DNA from: Bacteroidales bacterium
GTDB lineage: Bacteria; Bacteroidota; Bacteroidia; Bacteroidales; Muribaculaceae
Assembly (NCBI GenBank): GCA_019416425.1
Contig: DXXK01000023.1
Location: 1-29,827, forward strand
Length of the DNA: 29,827 nt
Reading direction: 5' to 3'
The position numbers and the translations under genes are program-made. This document shows positions 1-7,672 of the stretch, piece by piece (the stretch's first letter is position 1; each line of letters opens with the position of its first letter). Under the pieces are notes generated by a model that had not been told where the DNA came from, searched no databases, and saw only the letters and a program-made list of their open reading frames with translations.

Positions 1-1516
1 TATCTTGCTCATTTATTTTGTCGCATATATAGCTATAGACAGCGTTACCTTCACAACTTTCTGTAAAAGAAGTTGACGACATTTCAAGCCTATGTTTATC
101 GCTTTCTGAAATTCCAGAATCACCTAATTTATCAAAATAGATGTCAACTCCCTTACAGATAGCGGAGATTATATCCGTGTCATTTTTTTCAATTATGGAT
201 TTATAGTCTGATATAAAATTTGCCGCTTGAACAAATTCATACAGATTATCAACAGTCCCATTAGAAATCAAAGAAAGGAATTTATTGAATTTTCTTGGAG
301 CATCTTCGTTAGAGAAGGCAAAATAATTCTCATATACATCAAGTATAAAAGCTGTATCATCACTTGTTTTCGCTCGATATATGCCTAAATGTCTGGATAT
401 AATTTCATCAATTGTATAGAAATCAGGTTCTTTTAAAAAGACTCCTTTTACTATACTATTATAAATAGGCTCAATAAATATATATCGAGTGCCGTATGCG
501 TCGTAATAGCGGTGTAAAAACTGAACTTCGTATGGCTCTGCATCACCCTCATTTTTCTTATCTTGATTGTTATGACTAAAATATGACATTATCATAGCCT
601 TATCCAAATCATACTCACTATAATAACTTAATGCTCCTATTTTATACTCTATGGATAAAGCTAATACAAATCGCCATATTATAGTTAGCTTTGTCAAACA
701 TATTTCATCGAGATTCTTGATGTCCTTTATTCCGTTTGTGTAGAAATTAAAGATTTGAGAAAATTGGCTAATAGCGAACCTTATGGTTCTTAAATTAGAT
801 AGGGACTCTTGCAAGATGGTATCATTTTCCGTAGGAAGTAGATAACAGGAGCAATTTTCCATTCGGATAAATGACGGAAGCAATTTGTTAAATCCTTCAC
901 TCATAGACAAGATAATGTCTATCTTATCTATATCAAAGAAAATTGTTCTATCTATAACTTTTTCTTTGTATTTTAGAAGGTTTACTTTCTCAACTTCCTT
1001 TTGATTTGAAATAAGTATGAGTTTAAAGCCATAATTTTCTATTAGGTCATTAATATAGCCTAACACATTCTCAATCTCAATACTCTCTGATAAGCGCTCT
1101 AAATCATCCAGAATAACAATGGTGTTTTTGCCTAAAGCCTTTAACTTTAATTCTGAAGAAATAGTTATAATGCTATCCCAATCTACCTTATTAACAACAG
1201 GTACAGATTTAGCTACATTACTTCCAATCTTTTTAATTGAGTTTAGACGATTCTTGGGCATATCATGTTTTGACTCAATTAAAGAAAACCATAACCGCTG
1301 CGTAATCTCTTCCGTTTTCGTTATACCAAATAATGAAGCCATTAATACGCACCTTTTTACAGTGTTACCCCGTTCTTCTAACTTATTTATTTCTGGTAAT
1401 AGGACATTTTTAATATAAAAAGTTTTCCCACAGCCCCAAGGTCCATTAAGTTGTAAAGCCCCTAAGGTGTGAGGAGAATTGATGTAATCTAATATTGTGG
1501 CTGTAATATTGTCCAT
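1..1516 (-). CDS. KAP-like P-loop NTPase, C-terminus cut by window edge
   Basis: The reading frame is open from the ATG at 1516 to the window edge (505 codons seen, no stop). Walker A is GPWGCGKT at residues 25-32, and Walker B lies in IVILDDLERL with the acidic pair D137/D138. This spacing, and the LDDLER sequence, is typical of KAP-type P-loop NTPases (a STAND-related group, some membrane-linked and some found in anti-phage systems). No membrane segment is obvious in the visible part. The DNA is visibly more AT-rich than the adjacent tra genes, which suggests separate acquisition. It follows the tra operon on the same strand but has its own promoter box, so it looks like cargo rather than a transfer gene. 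The family call is good; the function (defence, or another signalling ATPase) is inference. Confidence 0.72.
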   Translation of the reverse strand, partial: MDNITATILDYINSPHTLGALQLNGPWGCGKTFYIKNVLLPEINKLEERGNTVKRCVLMASLFGITKTEEITQRLWFSLIESKHDMPKNRLNSIKKIGSNVAKSVPVVNKVDWDSIITISSELKLKALGKNTIVILDDLERLSESIEIENVLGYINDLIENYGFKLILISNQKEVEKVNLLKYKEKVIDRTIFFDIDKIDIILSMSEGFNKLLPSFIRMENCSCYLLPTENDTILQESLSNLRTIRFAISQFSQIFNFYTNGIKDIKNLDEICLTKLTIIWRFVLALSIEYKIGALSYYSEYDLDKAMIMSYFSHNNQDKKNEGDAEPYEVQFLHRYYDAYGTRYIFIEPIYNSIVKGVFLKEPDFYTIDEIISRHLGIYRAKTSDDTAFILDVYENYFAFSNEDAPRKFNKFLSLISNGTVDNLYEFVQAANFISDYKSIIEKNDTDIISAICKGVDIYFDKLGDSGISESDKHRLEMSSTSFTESCEGNAVYSYICDKINEQD

Positions 1517-1519
1517 ACG

Positions 1520-1527
1520 CAAAGTTA
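1520..1527 (-). promoter_or_regulatory. Bacteroidetes -7 box (TAACTTTG) for the NTPase gene
   Basis: Read on the minus strand, TAACTTTG matches the Bacteroides -7 consensus TAnnTTTG exactly. It ends only four bases before the ATG of the NTPase gene, so transcription would start at or just inside the start codon. No good -33 TTTG was seen. Confidence 0.5.
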
Positions 1528-1554
1528 CTAAAAATTTTTGACATAGAAATTATA

Positions 1555-1594
1555 TCCATTACAGATTAGCATTTTAACACTAATCTATAATGGA
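1555..1594 (-). terminator. 15-bp inverted repeat after the tra operon
   Basis: Arms at 1555-1569 and 1580-1594 are complementary over 15 bases with one mismatch (a G-U pair in the minus-strand RNA) around a 10-base loop. It lies 8 bases past the lysozyme stop, so it is best read as the tra operon terminator. No long T tract follows, so a role as an operator for the NTPase promoter beside it is the alternative. Confidence 0.5.
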
Positions 1595-1601
1595 TGGATT
1601 G

Positions 1602-2090
1602 TCAATTGAATAATGCTGCAAATTCTATCATGCGGCGCAGGTGGAGTTGCTTATGGAACTTGCCTTTATAGCGGCAATGGGAGGTGTAGGCTTTGAAGAT
1701 GTCGCGGTTGCCTGATTTGAGTTTCTTCAGGACGCTGCTTTTGTTGACGACACCGGGGCCGCAATTATAGGCGAGGCAGGCTAAAAGGATAGAATCCTTG
1801 CCGTATTGGGAATACAGGGCGCAGAACTTACGGAGGTCTTTTCGCAACAGGATGTCTGCCTGTCTTTCGGTGAGCTGCACGCCACGGCGATACGGTTCAC
1901 CCGGCTGGACTTGGTGACCGTAGCCTACATAGGGCCAGTGTTTCGGTTTGTGGAGCGTCTCAAACTTCTTTATTATCAGCACGGCACGTTCAAACGGCGG
2001 CAGCTCCATAATCGACCGCTTGGCGTTGGCGGCGGGCGTTGCCGCCACAAGGGTCAGCAACGCCACGAAGAAGAACAATAGTTTTCTCAT
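1602..2090 (-). CDS. Conjugation-associated lysozyme (GH24-like)
   Basis: This 162-aa protein has a signal peptide (MRKLLFFFVALLTLVAATPAANA), so it acts in the periplasm. The mature part has the phage-lysozyme pattern: a catalytic-type Glu in KKFET, then GYGH, then a helical region with LRKDLRKFCALY and LAYNCGPG. It would cut peptidoglycan to let the transfer channel assemble, the VirB1 role. The stretch between the Glu and GYGH is about five residues shorter than in T4 or P21 lysozyme, and the usual Asp and Thr of the catalytic triad are not discernible. It is the last gene of the tra operon; its ATG overlaps the TGA of traQ (ATGA). Family confidence is high, enzymatic detail uncertain. Confidence 0.85.
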   Translation of the reverse strand: MRKLLFFFVALLTLVAATPAANAKRSIMELPPFERAVLIIKKFETLHKPKHWPYVGYGHQVQPGEPYRRGVQLTERQADILLRKDLRKFCALYSQYGKDSILLACLAYNCGPGVVNKSSVLKKLKSGNRDIFKAYTSHCRYKGKFHKQLHLRRMIEFAALFN

Positions 2091-2590
2091 CGGATAACGG
2101 GTGTTACGGGACCGACAACCGGGCCGATGATTGTACCACCGTTATCATCGCCTTTATCCTTGCCGTTGAACTCGAAGGTCTGCTCCCACGGGGTCGAGCC
2201 GAAGTTGTCTTCAACCACCACGAGGAATTTGTGGGCGTCGGCACTCTTGGCTGTATAGTTGAGCCGGAAGGTCTTGCTTTCCAGAAGAACCCGGTCGTTA
2301 TTGACAAGCACCGGGCCATCGACCAGTTTGAGAGTGCCTTCGCCGTCATACTGGAAATAGCGGATTGTGTAGAGGGTGTTGGTGTAGTTGCCCTCCGGCT
2401 TGATTTCAAAGCGCAGCTCCACGGTCTGCCCCTGCGTGATTTTGTCTGCATAGGGCATCACCTCCACCGTGAACGGATAGGACTGCTGCACATCGAGGTC
2501 GTCGGAACAGGATGCGAGGCTGCACACGGCAGCGATTACGAGGGAGAGGAAGGCGATTAAGCCGAATGATTTTTTATTGGATTTTTTCAT
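2087..2590 (-). CDS. traQ: Conjugative transposon protein TraQ (DUF3872), lipoprotein
   Basis: The 167-aa protein begins with a lysine-rich N-terminus and a hydrophobic segment ending in a lipobox (LASC), which predicts a lipid-anchored envelope protein. The body (for example YPFTVEVMPYADKITQGQ, then alternating beta-like segments up to a FEFNG end) matches the TraQ/DUF3872 proteins encoded at the end of Bacteroides tra operons. These proteins have no defined enzymatic role and probably belong to the envelope part of the transfer apparatus. It sits between traP and the lysozyme gene, 15 bases after traP and overlapping the lysozyme gene by 4 bases. The tail after FNGKDKGDDNGG is Gly/Val/Pro-rich and low in complexity. 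Confidence 0.85.
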   Translation of the reverse strand: MKKSNKKSFGLIAFLSLVIAAVCSLASCSDDLDVQQSYPFTVEVMPYADKITQGQTVELRFEIKPEGNYTNTLYTIRYFQYDGEGTLKLVDGPVLVNNDRVLLESKTFRLNYTAKSADAHKFLVVVEDNFGSTPWEQTFEFNGKDKGDDNGGTIIGPVVGPVTPVIR

Positions 2591-2605
2591 TTTCGTGTCT
2601 GGTTT

Positions 2606-3472
2606 TTATAGTTTGAGTTTTGATGTTTTCTTGGGAGTGAGCGATTGCAGATAGTCGTTCAGATCCTTGTGGTCGGGATAGAGCGCGGATTTGTCGCTGA
2701 CCCTATCGCCTAACTCGCGGCGCAGTCTGGCGACTGCGGCACGACCTGCGGTGTCGTTGTCGAGATAGCACAGTATCAGCGGGTATTCCGCAAGGACCGG
2801 GATTGCCTTGCCGACATTTGCCACGGAGTTAAGTACAACACTGTCGTTGCCGTCGTTGTAGCCGAGGCGTTCAGCAGATAGAAAGTCTATGAAGCCCTCG
2901 AACACGTTGCATCTGGGATTCCCGCCGGATATGCGTGTGATGTTCTTTGGCGGATAACTCCCCTTAAAAAATGGGGAGCGCAGCTCAAAACCATGTGCGT
3001 TGTTATCAAAGCCGATAGCGTAATAATGCCTGCCATGCAACGTGTAATCAACCTGAACACAGTATCGTTGTGCAATATCTTTCGGTATGCCACGCTGTTC
3101 TAAATAGCGGAGCAACGCGGGCGACTCCAGCCGGGATATTTCCACATTTTCAAATGTCGGTCCCTCGGTAAACGGCACCGGTTTGTAAGGCTCTGCCACG
3201 GACATATCCATCTTTTCGGCGATATACCGTGCCTGCTCAACGAAATCGGTCTTGCCCGACATTACCCCTGCGAGCGTGAAGATGTCGCCGCCTTCGCCTG
3301 TGCCGAAATCGAACCAAACGCCCTTTCTTGGGTTGACATGGAATGACGGCTTTCTTTCGTTGCGGTACGGCGCATAAAACCACAGACCCTTGCTGTCGCG
3401 CCCTGTCGGATCATAGCCGAGGCAGTGCAGGAAATCCACAAGGGATATTCCTTTTATAGCGTCTATATCCAT
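2606..3472 (-). CDS. traP: TraP, TOPRIM DNA primase of the transfer operon
   Basis: This 288-aa protein has a CHC2-type N-terminal fold (about residues 30-70, with NERKPSFHVNPRKGVWFDFG and GEGGD) followed by a TOPRIM domain: VFEGFIDFLSA with the catalytic Glu at E192, and LDND with D238 and D240. It is expected to lay primers on the transferred single strand in the recipient. The zinc-binding Cys/His ligands of classical CHC2 primases are absent: the positions read YAPYRN and FDFGTG. The lysine-rich tail may bind nucleic acid. It lies 3 bases after the stop of a gene that resembles its own N-terminal domain. Confidence 0.87.
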   Translation of the reverse strand: MDIDAIKGISLVDFLHCLGYDPTGRDSKGLWFYAPYRNERKPSFHVNPRKGVWFDFGTGEGGDIFTLAGVMSGKTDFVEQARYIAEKMDMSVAEPYKPVPFTEGPTFENVEISRLESPALLRYLEQRGIPKDIAQRYCVQVDYTLHGRHYYAIGFDNNAHGFELRSPFFKGSYPPKNITRISGGNPRCNVFEGFIDFLSAERLGYNDGNDSVVLNSVANVGKAIPVLAEYPLILCYLDNDTAGRAAVARLRRELGDRVSDKSALYPDHKDLNDYLQSLTPKKTSKLKL

Positions 3473-3475
3473 AGG

Positions 3476-3928
3476 CTAAAAGCGCATTTTGCGACCGGGC
3501 TTCGGTTTCCGGGTTTCCTCCTTCGGCTGTTCCTGCATGGCATCGGCTCTTTTGCCATCTTTGTTCTTGACAGGCATTGCCAGTATCATATCAGCATTGG
3601 CACTCTCGCCGTTACCCAGAACCTCGTAACATTTGAAATCCATAATCTTTTTCATCTCGGCGGCGATGAAAAGATTTAATTCCGAGCGATTGCAACTGCC
3701 GGTTATCTCGTATGCGAGGTCGTATATTCCGCCATAGCATTTCTCCGGCTCCTGCTTGTCGTACCAGCCGTTCTTTTCGGTATCCACGACGATTGAGCAG
3801 TTGGAGGAATACGGGCTGTCGTATGTCAGACGGTTGCCGTCGCGTGCTGTCGGCTCATAGCCCATTGCCCGCATGAAATCTGCGAGAGGCAGATTGTGTA
3901 TGTCAAGGTCGAATACTTTGATGCCCAT
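3476..3928 (-). CDS. Primase N-terminal-like protein (partial TraP paralogue)
   Basis: The 150-aa product aligns by eye with the start of TraP: LPLADFMRAMGYEPTARDGN against ISLVDFLHCLGYDPTGRDSK, then a SPY/APY step, a V-D-T/V-N-P strand and a GWYD/VWFD strand, ending near GGIYDLA against GGDIFTLA. No TOPRIM domain follows; instead there is a helical segment and a Lys/Arg/Pro-rich tail. It lacks zinc ligands too. It may act as a separate DNA-binding subunit for TraP, but that is inference. The 3-base gaps to traO and traP place it firmly in the operon. No established gene name is known to me. Confidence 0.75.
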   Translation of the reverse strand: MGIKVFDLDIHNLPLADFMRAMGYEPTARDGNRLTYDSPYSSNCSIVVDTEKNGWYDKQEPEKCYGGIYDLAYEITGSCNRSELNLFIAAEMKKIMDFKCYEVLGNGESANADMILAMPVKNKDGKRADAMQEQPKEETRKPKPGRKMRF

Positions 3929-3931
3929 AGC

Positions 3932-4513
3932 TCACTCGATTATGAATTTGACACCGACGCCATACTGCGTATGGAAATGCCCGGTTGAGTTGCCGAATAA
4001 AAACCGTTCCTTCACGTTGGCGGTCAGCGCGATTTTATCAGAGAGATAGAAATCTGCCGAGAGAGTGAGCGCACCGCCATAGATGAAAGCGTCGCCGTTG
4101 TGGAGCGTTGAGCCGTCGGACAGGGTGTGTCTGCCCCAGTTCACCGTTTCATATCCTCCGAGAGCCGACACACCACCATAGAGATGGAAAGTCTGCGAAT
4201 AGTCGCTGACAAGATGGAGATTATATCCGGCCTCCGCTGTGAACTGCGCCACGGGGATACGACCTTTTTCGGCGTATGGCTTATAGGTCTGGAGATACTC
4301 GCCGCCGAAGTTCCATGTGTTCGCGCCACCCTTGAACACCGAGTAATACACTCCGAAAGAATAGCCGCAGTCGCGGGAGTTACCTGTATAGAAACCGTCT
4401 GCCATATTTGCTTTAATTTCCACGGCTGACATTCCGGGGAGGCATCGCTGGGCCATTGCCTGCCCTCCGCAGAGGGCAAGCACGGCAGCGATTATCATTA
4501 TCGCTTTTCTCAT
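3932..4513 (-). CDS. traO: Conjugative transposon protein TraO (outer-membrane barrel)
   Basis: This 193-aa protein has a signal peptide ending at AMA-Q, followed by alternating amphipathic strands rich in Gly, Tyr and Phe (FGVYYSVFKGGANTWNFGGE, AEAGYNLHLVSD, YGGVSALGGYE) and a C-terminus GVGVKFIIE with the hydrophobic strand typical of outer-membrane beta-barrels. This matches TraO of Bacteroides conjugative transposons, thought to be part of the outer-membrane portion of the mating apparatus. Its gene is 3 bases after traN and 3 bases before the primase-like gene. Confidence 0.87.
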   Translation of the reverse strand: MRKAIMIIAAVLALCGGQAMAQRCLPGMSAVEIKANMADGFYTGNSRDCGYSFGVYYSVFKGGANTWNFGGEYLQTYKPYAEKGRIPVAQFTAEAGYNLHLVSDYSQTFHLYGGVSALGGYETVNWGRHTLSDGSTLHNGDAFIYGGALTLSADFYLSDKIALTANVKERFLFGNSTGHFHTQYGVGVKFIIE

Positions 4514-4516
4514 AGA

Positions 4517-5530
4517 TTATTGGATTGAAAGTTCGTCGATTACGTTTGCACGCACAATATCCTCGTTCTCCACCACGAAGGACTGGTGTCTGCCACCTTC
4601 CTTCTCGGCGACTTCGATGATTAGCTGTTTGTCGTCGGGAATCGTAAATTTCTCCAGCGCAAACACCGTGCGTTCAGAAGATTTTGCAGGAACGACCACG
4701 ACATAGTTCTGGGCGCGGAGAGGTTCCAAAACCTGCTCCTGCATTGCGGTCCGCTTGATAACTTTCTTATCCACAATTTTGAAGCTCACAAAATCAACAT
4801 CGAAAGGAATGTTGGAGGTGTTCTTCAACTCGGTATGAAAGTAGAGCAAGCCATTGTTGGCATAGATGGATTTCAGAAGGAACTGCACACCGAAACGCTT
4901 TGACCCGATATGCTTGATTTCGCGCTTGTTCTGCTTGTGAATTGATTTCATAATCAGCTTGACAAGCATAGGACTTTCACTGCCGAGGCGTTCAAGATAG
5001 ATTTCCTGCGCATTATTCGGACGGTTCACAGATTCGCCGTCGTGGAGAAAGTCAGTCATTTCGATATTGAGCAACAGCGGCTCTTTGGCAAATTTCACAT
5101 TGAAGCTGTAATATGATCCGTCCTCGGTAATGACCGACAAGTTTGTTTCCTGCTTGAAGGACTTGAAGGCGGATTTGACTCGCAGTACATTCTTCGCGCC
5201 GTCGGCAAGTCCGGCGACAAGGTTTTCATTGCCGAGATCAACGTATGTAATCTCTGCCGGGAAGATGATATGCGTGGTTTTCTCATAGCATACTTCCAGA
5301 GCGTGAGGCGGAATCATACGGTCGAAGCCGACTTTTCGGGTCAGACCGTCGAACTTGTCGCCGTCGGTGTAGTTGGAGCCATAGACCTTAATGTCATGTT
5401 CGGCTACCTGTTCTGTTGTCGGCGACACGTTGTTATCGGCACTATTGGCCGTCTTTTTGCCTTTCGCGAAGGCGGGGGTTGCCATGCCGAGAACGGCGAT
5501 GGCTGAGAGAATAATTGTTTTCAGTTTCAT
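4517..5530 (-). CDS. traN: Conjugative transposon protein TraN (DUF4138, VirB9-like)
   Basis: The 337-aa product has a signal peptide (MKLKTIILSAIAVLGMATPAFA) and a beta-rich body. THIIFPAEITYVDLGNENLV near residue 95 is the hallmark start of the TraN/DUF4138 domain, resembling the N-terminal domain of VirB9 proteins. It would form the periplasmic/outer-membrane core of the type IV secretion channel with TraM. A Lys-rich linker after the signal peptide is probably disordered. The gene follows traM after 29 bases and precedes traO by 3. Confidence 0.9.
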   Translation of the reverse strand: MKLKTIILSAIAVLGMATPAFAKGKKTANSADNNVSPTTEQVAEHDIKVYGSNYTDGDKFDGLTRKVGFDRMIPPHALEVCYEKTTHIIFPAEITYVDLGNENLVAGLADGAKNVLRVKSAFKSFKQETNLSVITEDGSYYSFNVKFAKEPLLLNIEMTDFLHDGESVNRPNNAQEIYLERLGSESPMLVKLIMKSIHKQNKREIKHIGSKRFGVQFLLKSIYANNGLLYFHTELKNTSNIPFDVDFVSFKIVDKKVIKRTAMQEQVLEPLRAQNYVVVVPAKSSERTVFALEKFTIPDDKQLIIEVAEKEGGRHQSFVVENEDIVRANVIDELSIQ

Positions 5531-5559
5531 TTTTTACGTTGGATTTTTAGTGGTCGTTT

Positions 5560-6753
5560 TTAATTGTTTTCCGGCTGGTAAAGCATTATGCGGTAGCCGG
5601 ATTTAAGATGCACCTTGACAGTGCGCATCTTCTTTGTGAGATACTGGCTGACGCCGTTGATAAGACCACGGCCCACATCGGACGCAATCTGCGCCCCTGC
5701 ATCGGTGGAGATGTTGATTGAGCTGCCCATCGTACTGCCCATATTGGCGCCGATTTCGTGGAGCGCATCAGATTCCATAGAGTTGGGGATGTTTATTCCC
5801 TCCTGACCGTCGGAATCATATACTTTCAGCTCCACCTCATAGATTGAGCCACCTGTTTCCACCGAGGTAATCTCAATCTCCAGACGCTCATCCTGCAATC
5901 TTGCCAGTCCCGTCAGCGTGGTCTGTCGAGGAATAAGCCTGTTGCCTATCCACATCGGTTCGGTTGTCCGCAGCTTTACGGACTGACCGTTGGTTACCGA
6001 CTGGTCTCCGGCTATGACAGCGGCGATTGTGTTCCTGCCGACAGTGCGCTTAATGCCGACAGAGGTGTTGAAGCCACGGTCGTTTGTGGCGGCGCTCAAA
6101 GTAGATACGACATTGTGGGTCACGTTCTGCACCGGCTGCACGTTGCGTTTCCCTTTCTCATCGGATTGTGCCGGAGGTGCCTGGCCGTTGGCATTATTGC
6201 CGTTACCCATATACTGCGCCGCCAACTGATAAGACCTTTCAAGTAGTTCCATCTCATTGGGCTGCTGAGTCTGTTGCGCCATCGCGTTCTGCATCTCCAG
6301 TTCGTCAATCTTAGCCTGCAACTCTGCGACCTGTTCGGTATGACTGTAATCCGGCACATAGAAATCCTGTAAGGATGCCTGCGCCTGCTGGTATGCCGCC
6401 GCAGAGTTCTGGATTTCATCGGGGACTGTCGGCGTTGCCGGGGCAGTAATCGTGTCGAGCTGGAGCGATACGGCATTGATGGTGCTGTCATTGCGCGACT
6501 TGTCTTTCTGCGCAGCCTCCTGTTCGTATGCCTTCAGTTTCGTGTCGGGCATACCGGCGGAAGTCTGGTCGGGCAGCTCCATGTTCGCCTTCCCCTTTGC
6601 AGCCTCATCCTCGCCGCTTGGGGCGAAGATGATCCACAGGCATACAAGAAAGGACAATATAAGGAGTGTATAGACCGTGAGGCGTTTGAGCCGTTCCCGT
6701 TCAGCCGCAGTCTTGGGCTTGAACTTCGCTTTGAGGTCGTCAAGGAATTTCAT
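5560..6753 (-). CDS. traM: Conjugative transposon protein TraM (VirB10-like)
   Basis: The 397-aa protein has the layout of a VirB10-like envelope-spanning protein: a basic cytoplasmic N-terminus, one membrane segment (about residues 27-46), a long Gln/Ala-rich periplasmic linker with a probable coiled coil (QVAELQAKIDELEMQNAMAQ), and a C-terminal beta domain (NTIAAVIAGDQSVTNGQSVK, NRLIPRQTTLTGLARLQDER) that in this family joins the core complex. It bridges inner membrane and outer complex of the channel. Its start overlaps the end of traL by 14 bases, which indicates translational coupling. Confidence 0.92.
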   Translation of the reverse strand: MKFLDDLKAKFKPKTAAERERLKRLTVYTLLILSFLVCLWIIFAPSGEDEAAKGKANMELPDQTSAGMPDTKLKAYEQEAAQKDKSRNDSTINAVSLQLDTITAPATPTVPDEIQNSAAAYQQAQASLQDFYVPDYSHTEQVAELQAKIDELEMQNAMAQQTQQPNEMELLERSYQLAAQYMGNGNNANGQAPPAQSDEKGKRNVQPVQNVTHNVVSTLSAATNDRGFNTSVGIKRTVGRNTIAAVIAGDQSVTNGQSVKLRTTEPMWIGNRLIPRQTTLTGLARLQDERLEIEITSVETGGSIYEVELKVYDSDGQEGINIPNSMESDALHEIGANMGSTMGSSINISTDAGAQIASDVGRGLINGVSQYLTKKMRTVKVHLKSGYRIMLYQPENN

Positions 6754-7033
6754 GGCCCGTGTTGTTTGTGGGTAATTCCAGTTGCCTGATATGCTCTATC
6801 TCGACCGCCTGCCGAGCGTGGCCGACACCCATCTTGTAGCAGGCGTGTCCGAACACGAAGAAGGCAGTGAGGATGAACGCTGACAGCAGGACTGTAACGA
6901 CCATCAGCCGCTGGTTACGGGGAAGGTCGTCGCACGCCTTTTTCACCCGTTCTTTGATTTTCCCTTTCGGGGCGTGCCACACCTTATTATATAAGGGTGC
7001 CACGAGGTTGTTGATTTTCTGTTTTATGCTCAT
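6740..7033 (-). CDS. traL: Conjugative transposon protein TraL
   Basis: This 97-aa protein has one membrane segment (VVTVLLSAFILTAFFVFGHA) after a basic N-terminus. I chose the ATG at 7033 (MSIKQKINNL) because it overlaps the traK stop by four bases (ATGA); the frame stays open upstream inside traK, but that part (MPTFQCVALRR) is out-of-frame traK sequence. TraL is a small inner-membrane part of the Bacteroides conjugation system with no known activity. Position between traK and traM supports the name. Confidence 0.85.
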   Translation of the reverse strand: MSIKQKINNLVAPLYNKVWHAPKGKIKERVKKACDDLPRNQRLMVVTVLLSAFILTAFFVFGHACYKMGVGHARQAVEIEHIRQLELPTNNTGHEIP

Positions 7034-7665
7034 TGGGATAAGTTTCTTTTTGTGGTTATCAAATCTTTGTTCTCCAAGATTGTCAGACCCTCGATCATGA
7101 AGCCGTTGGGATTGTCGTCGGAGCGCGACACATTGGAAAGTCGGCACTGTGTTATAAGCGACCTTTCTGTCACGTTGCTCTGACGGATAATCATCTGCCG
7201 GGCGTAGGTTCTTACCTGATAGGGATAGTCGTTGAAATCGGCGACTATGCTGTCCACCTGCAACACCTGTGTGATGTTTCCGGCGATGATGCGGTTGTAA
7301 TATCCCTTCTCCACATAATCGGAGTAGTAGTTGTAGGCACTCCTGTCGGCCAGTGACATGGCGCGGTTGATGTTGTGTTCAATCGCCGACTTGTCGGGCG
7401 ACAGGGTGAAGAACAGTTCATGGAAGCGGCGCACGTGTTCACGCGCCTCCGCCGGTCTGTTCTGCTCCATGTCCTGAGACAAGGCAAGCATAAGCGACTT
7501 GCCGTTGTCGAGAACATAGATTTTCTCGCGCTGTTTTTCGGCGAAATTCAGGGAGAGTATCACGGCACCGATGGCTACACAGGCGCATAACGATACCATG
7601 ATTATACCGAACAGCCTTATCTGCCGAAAAGAGGTCTCGATGTTTTTTAATGACTTAAATTCCAT
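7030..7665 (-). CDS. traK: Conjugative transposon protein TraK (VirB8-like)
   Basis: The 211-aa protein starts with a short basic cytoplasmic part (MEFKSLKNIETSFRQIRLFG), one membrane helix near residues 19-42, and a periplasmic domain with the pattern of TraK/VirB8-like assembly factors, including EHVRRFHELFFTLSPDKSAI and a later mixed alpha/beta part. It probably organises the inner-membrane complex of the mating channel. It is 7 bases downstream of traJ, and its TGA overlaps the ATG of traL. Confidence 0.9.
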   Translation of the reverse strand: MEFKSLKNIETSFRQIRLFGIIMVSLCACVAIGAVILSLNFAEKQREKIYVLDNGKSLMLALSQDMEQNRPAEAREHVRRFHELFFTLSPDKSAIEHNINRAMSLADRSAYNYYSDYVEKGYYNRIIAGNITQVLQVDSIVADFNDYPYQVRTYARQMIIRQSNVTERSLITQCRLSNVSRSDDNPNGFMIEGLTILENKDLITTKRNLSQ

Positions 7666-7672
7666 TGTGATT

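Noticed and set aside
2039..2560. 173-codon plus-strand open frame opposite traQ
   Set aside because: Antisense of the traQ and lysozyme genes, which have signal peptides, coupled starts and recognisable families.
6740..7147. Longer 135-codon version of TraL
   Set aside because: The extra N-terminal 38 residues are traK sequence read in another frame; the ATG at 7033 makes the usual ATGA coupling.
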